The notes under the pieces are model-generated. The model made no database searches. It saw nothing but the letters and a program-made list of their open reading frames with translations, and was not told the origin of the DNA. DNA of 64,000 nucleotides from Treponema sp. CETP13 (GTDB taxonomy: Bacteria; Spirochaetota; Spirochaetia; Treponematales; Treponemataceae): NCBI GenBank assembly GCA_001885315.1, contig MLPZ01000012.1:62001-126000 (forward strand), written 5' to 3'. Positions 8,102-16,171 of the stretch are shown here, piece after piece. Position 1 is the first letter of the stretch. The number at the start of each line of letters is the position of its first letter. The position numbers and the translations under genes were made by a program.

Positions 8102-10555
8102 ATGAGTGATTATCTAGATATAAATAATGAAGAACTATTACAAGATTTTTTTAGCGAAGCTAACCTGCAGGTTGAGCAACTTGAGAGTAATATTCTTGTA
8201 ATTGAAAATGACCCTAAAAATCATGAAGCTATCAGTGAGATTTTTCGTGCGGCTCATACTTTAAAAGGTGGTTCAGCTACTGTTGAAATGACCGAGATAA
8301 CAGAGTTTACACATCTTATGGAAGATTTGCTAGATGAAATACGTTCAGATAATATTCAAGTAACAGAAGATGTTGTGGATGTACTTTTTTCTGCTGTAGA
8401 TATAATAAAAGCAATGTTAGAAGAACGCTCAAATGGTTCTAAATATGAAGAAGACACATCCTCTGTAGAAGAAAAAATAAGAAAATTATTGCCCGCAAAA
8501 GAAGATAAGAAAAAAAAGAAGAAAGACACAAGTGAGATTGCTGCGTTAGCGTCTCAGTTTGCTCCAAAATCTAAAAAAAATGAAGACGAAAATCAAGTAG
8601 ATGTTTCTTCTGCTGTTTCAAATGAAACTATCCCTGATGAGCTTCCCTCTCCATCTTCTTTACTTAGTGAATATGAATTGCTTGAATTAAAGCAAACGGT
8701 TGAAAATGGCGAGCAATTATGGGGTATAACAGTTTTATTTGATGAAAACAATCCTATGAATACGGTCGGTGGAATTCAAGTTTTTGCTTCTTTAAAAGAT
8801 AAAGGAACTTTACTTAGAACGATACCAGAATTTGAAGAGTTATATGAAGACGAATTCCATTCCCAAGTCGTATATTTTATTTCAACAAGTGCAACGGGAG
8901 AAGAATTAGAAGACTGTGCATTTTTAGATGATGTTGTTCTTGCTTGTGATGCTAAATGTTTAGATACTGAAGAAATAGCAGAAGATGTACCAGATAGTGT
9001 AAAAAAAAATGATGAAATAGTTGATACAACTAAAGAGGGAGAAGAAACTTCTGAATCAAAAACGACAGAAGTTGAGTCAAAAAAAGAAGAAGATACAACT
9101 TCCTTAAAAAAACAAAGTCCACAAAAAGTCTCAACAAAAAAAAAGTCTTCGATGCATAATGCTAATGCAAGCTTGCTTCGTGTTGATTCGAGACGAATTG
9201 ATGGTTTATTAAATTTAGTTAGTGAAACTGTTATTGTAAAAGCTTCTTTTAATCAGATTGCAAGCCAAATGAGTAATTTGCAATCAAAATTGCAATCAAC
9301 TGAAAATATTTTTAAGGAAAGAATACATTCTTTTTTTGAAGCAGTTCCTGAATATATTGAAATGAACCAAAATGGAGTATCGATAAAAGAAATAAAAGCT
9401 AAGATGCTGCAAGATTTTGGTGATATAGATAAATTATATAGTGATGTCTCAAGTACATATAATGTAATAGATGGGAAATTACATTCCTCGACACAAAACT
9501 TAGGGCGTATTGCTGGAGAATTGCAGGAAGGAGTCATGAAGATACGAATGGTTCCGATTAGTCAGATTTTCAGTAGATTTCCTCGAGTTGTAAGAGATCT
9601 TTCAAAGGATTTAAATAAAAAAATCAATTTAGTTATTGAGGGTGAAGATACAGAACTTGATAAATCTGTAATTGAAGATTTGCTTGATCCTATCATGCAT
9701 TGCGTTAGAAACTCTGCTGATCATGGCATTGAAATGCCTGAAATTAGAAAAAAAGCGGGAAAACCAGAAGAGGGAACTCTTTTGTTACGGGCAAAAAATG
9801 AAGGAAACTTAATTATCATAGATATTATTGATGACGGGGCAGGTATTGACGTAGAAAGTGTTAGAGCAAAAGCCATAGAAAAGGGCATAATACATCCTAA
9901 TAAAATAATTACCGACCAAGAGGCTTTTCAACTTATTTTTGAGGCAGGGTTTTCAACTTCCAAAAAAATATCAAATGTTTCAGGACGAGGTGTCGGTCTT
10001 GACGTCGTAAAAACCCAAATTGAAAAATTGAATGGAACTGTCATTGTAACGTCTGAAAAAGGGGTGGGCTCAACTTTTAGTATTCGTTTACCTCTTACTT
10101 TAGCTATTATACAAGGGTTGCTCGTAAGAGTTGCTGATCAAGTATATTCTATTCCTATAGCCTCTGTTGTAGAAAGCCAACGTGTTAAAATAGAAGATAT
10201 TAATATATTAGATAATCATGAAGTATTAAATGTTCGAGATGAAGTTATTAGTGTTTTACGACTTAGTAGGTTGTTTGGTATAAAAAACTCAACGGATTTG
10301 GTTTATACTTTTGTCGTTATTGTTGGAAATGCCGATAAGAAGATAGGTATAATGGTTGATGCATTGATTGGAGAAGAAGACATAGTTATAAAACCTCTTT
10401 CAGATCAATTTACAAATTCTCCTGGTATAGCAGGTGCATCTATTCTTGGGGATGGATCAGTTTCTTTGATAATAGATGTAAGTCAATTACTTGCGTTGGG
10501 TGTACGACAAGAATTAGCAGCTATGGAATCAACTCCAGATGAAGACAAAGGATAA
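8102..10555 (+). CDS. cheA: Chemotaxis histidine kinase CheA
   Basis: CheA autophosphorylates in receptor arrays and passes phosphate to CheY to control the flagellar motors. The ATG at 8102 (MSDYLDINNEE) gives 817 residues and a normal P1 start; the frame is also open from a TTG at 8066, but that lies in the promoter. Domains: P1 HPt at about 1-105 with phospho-His52 (AAHTLKGG); an acidic/lysine-rich linker with a P2-like region; dimerisation P3 at about 370-480; P4 ATPase at about 490-655 (N box HCVRNSADHG near 530, DDGAGID, GRGVGLDVV); and a CheW-like P5 at about 660-800. It heads cheA-cheWR-cheX-cheY. Confidence 0.97.
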   Translation: MSDYLDINNEELLQDFFSEANLQVEQLESNILVIENDPKNHEAISEIFRAAHTLKGGSATVEMTEITEFTHLMEDLLDEIRSDNIQVTEDVVDVLFSAVDIIKAMLEERSNGSKYEEDTSSVEEKIRKLLPAKEDKKKKKKDTSEIAALASQFAPKSKKNEDENQVDVSSAVSNETIPDELPSPSSLLSEYELLELKQTVENGEQLWGITVLFDENNPMNTVGGIQVFASLKDKGTLLRTIPEFEELYEDEFHSQVVYFISTSATGEELEDCAFLDDVVLACDAKCLDTEEIAEDVPDSVKKNDEIVDTTKEGEETSESKTTEVESKKEEDTTSLKKQSPQKVSTKKKSSMHNANASLLRVDSRRIDGLLNLVSETVIVKASFNQIASQMSNLQSKLQSTENIFKERIHSFFEAVPEYIEMNQNGVSIKEIKAKMLQDFGDIDKLYSDVSSTYNVIDGKLHSSTQNLGRIAGELQEGVMKIRMVPISQIFSRFPRVVRDLSKDLNKKINLVIEGEDTELDKSVIEDLLDPIMHCVRNSADHGIEMPEIRKKAGKPEEGTLLLRAKNEGNLIIIDIIDDGAGIDVESVRAKAIEKGIIHPNKIITDQEAFQLIFEAGFSTSKKISNVSGRGVGLDVVKTQIEKLNGTVIVTSEKGVGSTFSIRLPLTLAIIQGLLVRVADQVYSIPIASVVESQRVKIEDINILDNHEVLNVRDEVISVLRLSRLFGIKNSTDLVYTFVVIVGNADKKIGIMVDALIGEEDIVIKPLSDQFTNSPGIAGASILGDGSVSLIIDVSQLLALGVRQELAAMESTPDEDKG

Positions 10556-10558
10556 ACT

Positions 10559-12094
10559 ATGGGTATAACGATGGAAGATGTGAGGGCTTTACAGTTCTCA
10601 GAAGAAGATATCGAAGATGAAAAAAAGAAAGAAGTAGCTAATATTGATTTTAAAATGATAGGATTTTCATTAGCAGGAAAAGATTATGCAATTGATATTA
10701 TGAAAGTGAAAGAAATTGCAAAAGCAGGAAAATTTACTTTTGTTCCTAATACAGAATCTTTCGTTTTAGGTGTATACAACCTTCGTGGTGAAATAATACC
10801 TATAATAGATCTTCGTGTTTTTTTTAATATAGATGTTCCAGAGAGAACTTCAAATGATGTAGAAAATCTTATTATCGTTAGTATTGAAGACCGAGTTTTT
10901 GGTGTAGTTGTAGATGAAATTGATAAGGTTGTTGGAATACAGAAAAAAAATATACAGCCACCACATCCTCTTTTTGGAGATATTAATATAAAATATATTT
11001 ATGGGGTAATAGAAAGTAATAATCGTTTATATATTCTACTTGATATAGAGCGTGTTTTTGGACTTCATAATTCATCTGAAACTGAAGATTTGTCTGTTAA
11101 AATAGAAGAACAAGAAACTTTATCTATTACTACTGAAAGTGATAAGGGTAAGCAAGAACATTTTGCAGATCCAAAGAGTCTTTCTTCTTTGAATGTAGAA
11201 ACACTTGAAACAGAATCCCAATCACAAAGTGCAAGCAAAGATGGTATTAATACTGATAATTCAAAAATAGAGGTAGAACAAGCCACTCAAAATATTTCTG
11301 AAGAAGTAATTCCAGAAGATAGTGTGGAGCAAAGTTCTTCAGAGGATATAGATACAAACGAAGATATTAATTGTAAATTTGTAAGTGATGCACTCGTTTC
11401 GTTTGCAAACTTTTATGTCTCTTCTATAAACGAAAATTGGTTCAAACGAAGATATAAGGAATGGACTGCTGCAAAAGATAATCCTCAAATTACTTCAAAG
11501 GATCAAGCAGATGAATTTTTAGCTCCTTTTTATTCTAGATATTCTGGAGAATTATGGCAAGAAGATTATTGTAAAGAAGTAATGGACTTATTACCTGATA
11601 ATAATGCGAAACAAATAAATGTTTGGAATCCTGGTTGTGGTAAGGGCTTTGAGACTTTTTCTCTTGCTTGTGTTTTTCAAGAACGGTATCCTAATTCTAA
11701 AATTAAGATTTACGCACAGGATTTTGATTTGTTAAATATATCAAATGCCCCATTGCTTACTGTAACCGAGGGTAAAATTCCTGATTTTTTTAAGCCGTAT
11801 GTTGTTAAAACAGTCAAAAATACATTTAGTTTTTCTCAAAAAATAAAGGATTGTATCCAATTTGAGTACCATGATTGTACTCATAATAATACGAATCCAA
11901 GTGTAGATCATATTTTTGTTAGAGATCTTTTGTCTTTTATTTCTCCAGATGATCTTAATAATTTATTTGTAGATATAGAAGACAATTTGAAAGGAAATGG
12001 TACAATAATAGTTGGTGATAATGAGGTTTTAGCTGACCATTCAAAATGGTTAGAGAAATCAAAAGATTCCTTGACTATATATAGTAAAACATGA
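10559..12094 (+). CDS. cheW: CheW fused to a CheR-like domain
   Basis: The 511-residue protein has a CheW adaptor domain at about 30-170 (FSLAGKDYAIDI, YNLRGEIIPIIDLR, GVVVDEIDKVV). An acidic, low-complexity linker (about 170-270) follows, then a C-terminal CheR-type methyltransferase fold (about 275-511) with a glycine-rich SAM-loop-like WNPGCGKGFETFSLA. Such CheW-CheR-like fusions are known from Treponema chemoreceptor arrays, where a structural role has been described. Whether this copy methylates receptors is not visible here. The ATG at 10559 follows the cheA stop by 3 nt with AAAGGA upstream. Confidence 0.9.
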   Translation: MGITMEDVRALQFSEEDIEDEKKKEVANIDFKMIGFSLAGKDYAIDIMKVKEIAKAGKFTFVPNTESFVLGVYNLRGEIIPIIDLRVFFNIDVPERTSNDVENLIIVSIEDRVFGVVVDEIDKVVGIQKKNIQPPHPLFGDINIKYIYGVIESNNRLYILLDIERVFGLHNSSETEDLSVKIEEQETLSITTESDKGKQEHFADPKSLSSLNVETLETESQSQSASKDGINTDNSKIEVEQATQNISEEVIPEDSVEQSSSEDIDTNEDINCKFVSDALVSFANFYVSSINENWFKRRYKEWTAAKDNPQITSKDQADEFLAPFYSRYSGELWQEDYCKEVMDLLPDNNAKQINVWNPGCGKGFETFSLACVFQERYPNSKIKIYAQDFDLLNISNAPLLTVTEGKIPDFFKPYVVKTVKNTFSFSQKIKDCIQFEYHDCTHNNTNPSVDHIFVRDLLSFISPDDLNNLFVDIEDNLKGNGTIIVGDNEVLADHSKWLEKSKDSLTIYSKT

Positions 12095-12136
12095 TAAAAA
12101 TAAGGTATACACTAGCTATACTAATAGGAGAGTATT

Positions 12137-12616
12137 ATGCGTATAGAGTATATAAATCCATTTGTTGAAACAGCTTACAATATTTTGTCTGAAATTCTTG
12201 GTGGAGATGTTCGACGTGGTGATTTATATCTAAAATCGACTTCAACTCCTGTAATGGGCGTAGCAACTTTAGTAGGTCTTGCTGGAGATGTTGAGGGACG
12301 TGTATTATTTGATATGTCCACGGAGACTGCAATGAAAATTGCATCCACAATGAATGGAGAAAAACTTACTGAGTTTGATGATCTTGTAAAAGCTACAATT
12401 GCAGAATTAGCAAATATTATTACAGCGCAAGCTGTGACTAAATTACAGGATTTAGGGTTTAAATTTGATGTAACACCTCCCGCGTTATTTACTGGTGAGA
12501 AAATGGAAATTGTGAATCATGATGTAGAAGCTTTAATTGTTCCTATGATTACACAACAGGGAAAAATTGAAGTAAATGTTGCAATTCGTGAAAAGGCAGG
12601 CAGTAATGAAAACTAA
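12137..12616 (+). CDS. cheX: CheY-P phosphatase CheX
   Basis: CheX dephosphorylates CheY-P and is the usual phosphatase of spirochete chemotaxis systems that lack CheZ. The 159 residues match the family. The signature acidic/amide pair ExxN is present in the helix IAELANIITAQAV (about 93-105), next to a conserved glycine-rich sheet (GVATLVGLAGDVEGRVLFDMS). GGAGAG lies upstream of the ATG at 12137. The gene overlaps cheY by 11 nt, suggesting coupled synthesis of kinase output and phosphatase. Confidence 0.93.
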   Translation: MRIEYINPFVETAYNILSEILGGDVRRGDLYLKSTSTPVMGVATLVGLAGDVEGRVLFDMSTETAMKIASTMNGEKLTEFDDLVKATIAELANIITAQAVTKLQDLGFKFDVTPPALFTGEKMEIVNHDVEALIVPMITQQGKIEVNVAIREKAGSNEN

Positions 12617-13040
12617 ACAAGATTTTCCTTCGATAAATGAAAGACCTCCTGAGGGGTTAAAAGGTGATGGTACAAAAGTAAGGGTATTGGTAGTAGATGA
12701 TTCTATATTTGTTGCTAAACAACTTGGTCAGATCTTAACTAGCGAAGGCTACGAAATAGTTGCTACTGCTGGAGATGGAGCCGAAGGCGTCGAAAAATAT
12801 AAAGAACTAAGTCCTAATGTTGATATTGTTACTATGGATATTACAATGCCAAAATTAGATGGGATTTCTGCTCTTGAACAGATAATGGCATTTGATAAAA
12901 ATGCAAGAGTAATTATGGTTAGTGCTTTAGGAAAAGAGGATTTGGTAAAAAAATCACTTTTGTTGGGTGCAAAAAATTATATTGTAAAACCTTTGGATCG
13001 TAAAAAAGTTTTAGAGAGAATATCCTCAGCTGTAAAATAG
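12606..13040 (+). CDS. cheY: Chemotaxis response regulator CheY
   Basis: A single receiver domain with about 25 extra N-terminal residues. All functional positions are present: the acid pair in VLVVDDS, phospho-acceptor Asp in TMDITMPKLDG, Ser in MVSAL and Lys in IVKPLD. CheY-P binds the flagellar switch. I take the ATG at 12606, within the end of cheX, rather than the longer frame from 12576, because the upstream residues have no counterpart in CheY. The product is 144 residues. It is the last gene of the operon and a strong terminator follows. Confidence 0.95.
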   Translation: MKTKQDFPSINERPPEGLKGDGTKVRVLVVDDSIFVAKQLGQILTSEGYEIVATAGDGAEGVEKYKELSPNVDIVTMDITMPKLDGISALEQIMAFDKNARVIMVSALGKEDLVKKSLLLGAKNYIVKPLDRKKVLERISSAVK

Positions 13041-13055
13041 GTCTTTATGACAATG

Positions 13056-13096
13056 AAAAAACTACTTTTCAAATAACGTGAAAAGTAGTTTTTTTT
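13056..13096 (+). terminator. Terminator after cheY
   Basis: AAAAAACTACTTTTC (13056-13070) pairs with GAAAAGTAGTTTTTT starting at 13080. The A-tract and T-tract flank the stem, so it can work in both directions between convergent cheY and the minus-strand regulator gene. Confidence 0.9.
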
Positions 13097-13119
13097 ATAT
13101 TCGATATATGTATTAAACT

Positions 13120-13764
13120 TCATGAAAGTATTGGTAATGGTTTAAAATAGTATTTACCTTTTGAATGGCTTAAATATATGTATATGTTGTTTGAGCTTTT
13201 GCAAAAAGAATTTATTCGTGAAATATATGCGTAAATTGTTTTTTTGTGCTTTTCTATATTTTTAGTATTAGTGTCTTTCCATAGTTCTTTAACAATATCT
13301 TTAGTTGTCTGTGGTTTTGATTTTAGAAAAAGAACAGAGATTAATTCTTTTTCTCTTTTTCTTAATGGTTGTTTTAGTAAGGTTTTAAATGATTTTAAAT
13401 AACTATTTAAATATTCTTGAAAAAGTAAATATGCTTTTTTTGTTTTCTTGTTTTGAAGTTGCATTTTAAAAAAAGTGTGATTTTCATTTATGTAATTATT
13501 AAGTATAGTAGGTGTTATTATTTCTGAGTTAAAGAATAGCAAAAGAGAGTCTATTTTTTTAGAATAAGCGAAGATAAATATATCTTTAGATGATAAGGTA
13601 ATATATGATTTATCAATAATAACTGCATGGAAATTTATTTCTAGAGTGGTAATAACAGAATCAAATATGCTACTCCTAACAAGAGCATGTTGTTGATGTT
13701 TTCGTAAAAAATGAGTTATTGAGTTAGAAAATGATTTGTTTTGTGAAATAATTAGAAACTTCAA
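13120..13764 (-). CDS. Degenerate response-regulator-like DNA-binding protein
   Basis: The 214-residue protein resembles an OmpR/PhoB regulator in length and layout. A receiver-like N-terminal half (about 1-115) is followed by a winged-helix-like C-terminal half (about 130-210: LRKREKELISVLF, then TKDIVKELW, ending in SKGKYYF). The receiver appears non-canonical: the acid pair after the first strand is replaced (FLIISQN), though an Asp remains at the third strand (VIIDKS). Phosphorylation-independent control is plausible. The start is a TTG at 13764 with AAAGG upstream. It is unusually rich in Lys, Asn, Ile and Phe and lies next to tRNA-Val. No partner kinase is adjacent. Function unknown. 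Confidence 0.55.
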   Translation of the reverse strand: MKFLIISQNKSFSNSITHFLRKHQQHALVRSSIFDSVITTLEINFHAVIIDKSYITLSSKDIFIFAYSKKIDSLLLFFNSEIITPTILNNYINENHTFFKMQLQNKKTKKAYLLFQEYLNSYLKSFKTLLKQPLRKREKELISVLFLKSKPQTTKDIVKELWKDTNTKNIEKHKKTIYAYISRINSFCKSSNNIYIYLSHSKGKYYFKPLPILS

Positions 13765-13832
13765 TTTTTTTACCTTTTGTATATTGACTGAATAATCTTT
13801 TTATGTTATTTTTTTTTATACATTTTGGTTAT

Positions 13833-13906
13833 GGGCAATTAGCTCAGTTGGTTAGAGTATCACCTTGACATGGTGGGGGTCACTGATTCGAATTCAGTAT
13901 TGCCCA
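13833..13906 (+). tRNA. tRNA-Val (anticodon GAC)
   Basis: The acceptor arms GGGCAAT / ATTGCCC pair fully, the D arm GCTC...GAGT is clear, the anticodon loop reads TTGACAT and the T loop TTCGAAT is standard. It is 74 nt long and the CCA end is not encoded. Confidence 0.95.
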
Positions 13907-13970
13907 AAATGGTTTAGTATGTAACATTATTTTATGATACGTTATTTTATTTGTAAAGAGAAAGTAATTA

Positions 13971-13999
13971 AAAAAAGCTACCATTTGGTAGCTTTTTTT
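13971..13999 (-). terminator. Bidirectional terminator between tRNA-Val and efp
   Basis: AAAAAAGCTACCA, two bases, then TGGTAGCTTTTTT. The symmetric A and T tracts allow it to end both the minus-strand efp transcript (stop at 14010) and rightward transcription from tRNA-Val. Confidence 0.9.
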
Positions 14000-14009
14000 A
14001 TTGCAAATG

Positions 14010-14573
14010 TTATTTATTAACTCGTTCTAAATAGTCGTTTGTATCTGTGTTTACAAGTATTTTTTCATCTTGTTTGATAAATAATGGTACTCGTACAGTA
14101 AGACCAGTTTCAGTAACAATTGGTTTTGTCGCGCCAGAAACTGTATCACCTTTGACATAATTTTCACTTTCAGCAACGGTAAAAATCATTTTTTGTGGAA
14201 TTTTAATATCAATTGGTTGTTCATCCCACATTACAATTGAATATTCTTCACCTTCTTTAAGGTAATATTTCAAATTTTCATTTAAATCTAATGGAACTTG
14301 AATTGTATCAAATGATTCTATATTCATAAAGAAATAAAAATCATTATCTGAATATTGGTATTGAGCTTCGACTGTTTCAACTTCTGCATCTTCTACCATA
14401 TCTGGAGTTTTAATTGTTTGTGATAAAACAGAACCATCTCGCAAATTTTTCATTTTACAACGACAGAAAGCTGTTCCTTTTCCTGGGCTAACAAATTCAC
14501 GGTTAACAACGAGATAAGGTGTGTTTTTCACAAGAAGAACAGTCCCTTTAACTATATCGCCACCTCTAATCAT
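14010..14573 (-). CDS. efp: Translation elongation factor P
   Basis: EF-P relieves ribosome stalling at polyproline stretches. The 187 residues cover the three OB-like domains. The modification loop SPGKGTAF carries Lys32, the site that EpmA beta-lysylates in bacteria of the EpmA/EpmB type. An EpmA homologue is encoded 10 kb away at 24695-25732, so modification is likely lysine-based; epmB is not in the window. GAGG precedes the ATG at 14573. The gene is monocistronic, with a terminator downstream. Confidence 0.95.
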   Translation of the reverse strand: MIRGGDIVKGTVLLVKNTPYLVVNREFVSPGKGTAFCRCKMKNLRDGSVLSQTIKTPDMVEDAEVETVEAQYQYSDNDFYFFMNIESFDTIQVPLDLNENLKYYLKEGEEYSIVMWDEQPIDIKIPQKMIFTVAESENYVKGDTVSGATKPIVTETGLTVRVPLFIKQDEKILVNTDTNDYLERVNK

Positions 14574-14667
14574 ATTATGTATCCTCTACTATATATAAAT
14601 TTCAACTTAAGTATAATTGATTTTCTTTTGAATTACTAGAGGTTGTGTATTTACGGTTTTTTATGAC

Positions 14668-14695
14668 TTGACTTCTGAAAAAAAAGATTTACAAT
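14668..14695 (+). promoter_or_regulatory. Promoter of the first sugar ABC operon
   Basis: TTGACT (14668-14673), 16 nt, TACAAT (14690-14695); predicted start near 14702, giving a leader of about 105 nt before the binding-protein ATG. Confidence 0.55.
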
Positions 14696-14705
14696 CAATA
14701 TATGG

Positions 14706-14763
14706 AGTTTAGTCTGAGCTTACTAAGAAGTTTAGTTTGAGCCTGATTAATTGTAGTAAGCTC
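14706..14763 (+). promoter_or_regulatory. Structured leader of the sugar ABC operon: direct plus inverted repeats
   Basis: AGTTTAGTCTGAGC (14706-14719) is repeated with one change at 14729-14742 (23-bp period). GAGCTTACTA (14716-14725) is the exact reverse complement of TAGTAAGCTC (14754-14763), forming a 10-bp stem with a 28-nt loop. All of it lies downstream of the predicted start. It could be a pair of operator half-sites or an RNA regulatory element; the ribosome site lies about 30 nt further on. Confidence 0.5.
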
Positions 14764-14807
14764 TCAATAATCGCTATTTTTTTACAGTTTATATAGGAGG
14801 ATTGTAA

Positions 14808-16112
14808 ATGAGAGCAAAAAAAATTGCATTGGCAATTATAGTATCCGTACTAGCTATGGGTATGGTTTTCGCTGGGGGATCGAAAGAGAAAACCACAACT
14901 ATGGCAACTTCAGAAGCAAAATTACAACCGAGTGAAAATCCCTCTGGAAAGCTCGAGATTTTTTCGTGGTGGGCCGGAGATGAAGGACCAGCATTAGAAG
15001 CTCTTATTAAGGTATTTGAAGCAAAATATCCTAATGTAGATTTAATGAATGCTACTGTAACAGGTGGTTCAGGTGTAAATGCTAAAGCCGTTCTTAAAAC
15101 ACGTATGCTTGGTGGAGAACCACCAGAAGCATTTCAAGCACATGCTGGAATGGAACTTATTGGAACTTGGGTTGTAGCAGATAAGATGATGGATTTGACC
15201 CCTATTTTTGAGGAAGAAGATTTATTAAATAAATTTCCTGAAACTTTAATTCCTCTTCTTTCTAAGGATGGTGGGATTTGGGCTATGCCCGTGGATGTTC
15301 ACAAATCAAATGTTATGTGGTACATACCAGAAAACTTAAAGAAATGGGGAGTTGAGGTTCCTACAAACTTTGATGAATTTATTGCAGTTTGTGATAAATT
15401 GCAATCTAAAGGAATAATTCCTCTTTCAATGGGGACTACGTGGACAGCTAATGAAAATTGGGAAAATGTTGCTCTTGGCGTTCTTGGTCCTGATGATTAT
15501 AACAAATTGTGGAATGGAGAACTTCGTTTTGATGATCCAAAAGTTGTAAATGTTTGGGAGACTTTTGGTAAAGTAATTAGTTACACTAATACAGATGCGG
15601 CTTCTCTTTCTTGGCAACAGGCAACTGATATGGTTATTAATGGCAAGGCTGCTTTTAACTGGATGGGCGACTGGGCAGCAGGTTATATGATGACAACAAA
15701 AAAATTAGAAGCTGGTACTGGTTTTGGTTGGGCAAATACACCTGGGACACAAGGTGTTTTCCAATTCTTGGCAGACTCTTTTGGAGTTCCAAAAGGTTGT
15801 AAAAATCCAGAAGCGGCAGCTGCATGGGTAGCAACTTGTGGTTCAAAAGAAGGACAAGATGCCTTTAATCCTCTAAAAGGATCTATCCCAGCAAGAATAG
15901 ATGCTGACATGAGTTTATATAGTGCGTATTCTAAATCTGCTGCTAAAAACTTTGCAGAAGATATCATTGTTGGATCTCTTGCGCATGGTTGTGTGGCTAG
16001 CGAAGGTTTCTCAAACGATTTTTCTAAAGTAATGGAAACTTTCTTGAATAACAAAGATGCAACTGAAGCATCTGCAATGTGTCAAGAATTAGCGGATAAA
16101 TACATTAAATAA
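14808..16112 (+). CDS. Sugar ABC transporter, periplasmic binding protein (GtsA/glucose-type)
   Basis: This 434-residue extracellular solute-binding protein (family 1) begins its mature domain near LEIFSWWAGDEGPALEALIK and keeps MLGGEPPEAFQAHAG and FNWMGDWAAGYM. These resemble glucose/mannose-type binding proteins; the substrate is inferred only. The signal peptide (about 5-22) ends MVFAGGSKEK and has no lipobox cysteine, so a free periplasmic protein is predicted rather than a lipoprotein. ATAGGAGGA gives a strong ribosome site. A terminator-like hairpin separates it from two permease genes, so the binding protein is probably made in excess. No ATPase gene is in the operon. Confidence 0.88.
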   Translation: MRAKKIALAIIVSVLAMGMVFAGGSKEKTTTMATSEAKLQPSENPSGKLEIFSWWAGDEGPALEALIKVFEAKYPNVDLMNATVTGGSGVNAKAVLKTRMLGGEPPEAFQAHAGMELIGTWVVADKMMDLTPIFEEEDLLNKFPETLIPLLSKDGGIWAMPVDVHKSNVMWYIPENLKKWGVEVPTNFDEFIAVCDKLQSKGIIPLSMGTTWTANENWENVALGVLGPDDYNKLWNGELRFDDPKVVNVWETFGKVISYTNTDAASLSWQQATDMVINGKAAFNWMGDWAAGYMMTTKKLEAGTGFGWANTPGTQGVFQFLADSFGVPKGCKNPEAAAAWVATCGSKEGQDAFNPLKGSIPARIDADMSLYSAYSKSAAKNFAEDIIVGSLAHGCVASEGFSNDFSKVMETFLNNKDATEASAMCQELADKYIK

Positions 16113-16130
16113 AATGTTTTAATTTCAGAG

Positions 16131-16161
16131 GCAGCTCTGTACATATAGGGCTGCTTTTTTT
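16131..16161 (+). terminator. Attenuator-like terminator between binding protein and permeases
   Basis: GCAGCTCT (16131-16138) pairs with AGGGCTGC (16147-16154), with one G-U pair, followed by seven T. The T-run touches the GAGG ribosome site of the next gene. It probably reduces permease mRNA relative to the binding protein. Confidence 0.75.
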
Positions 16162-16171
16162 GAGGATTAAC

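Noticed and set aside
13120-13906. Mobile island integrated at tRNA-Val
   Set aside because: No integrase, no duplicated tRNA end and normal terminators on both sides; only composition is odd.
15683-16054. Long minus-strand ORFs inside ABC, leuS, clpC and lon genes
   Set aside because: They mirror well-supported genes, have no ribosome sites and no recognisable domains.
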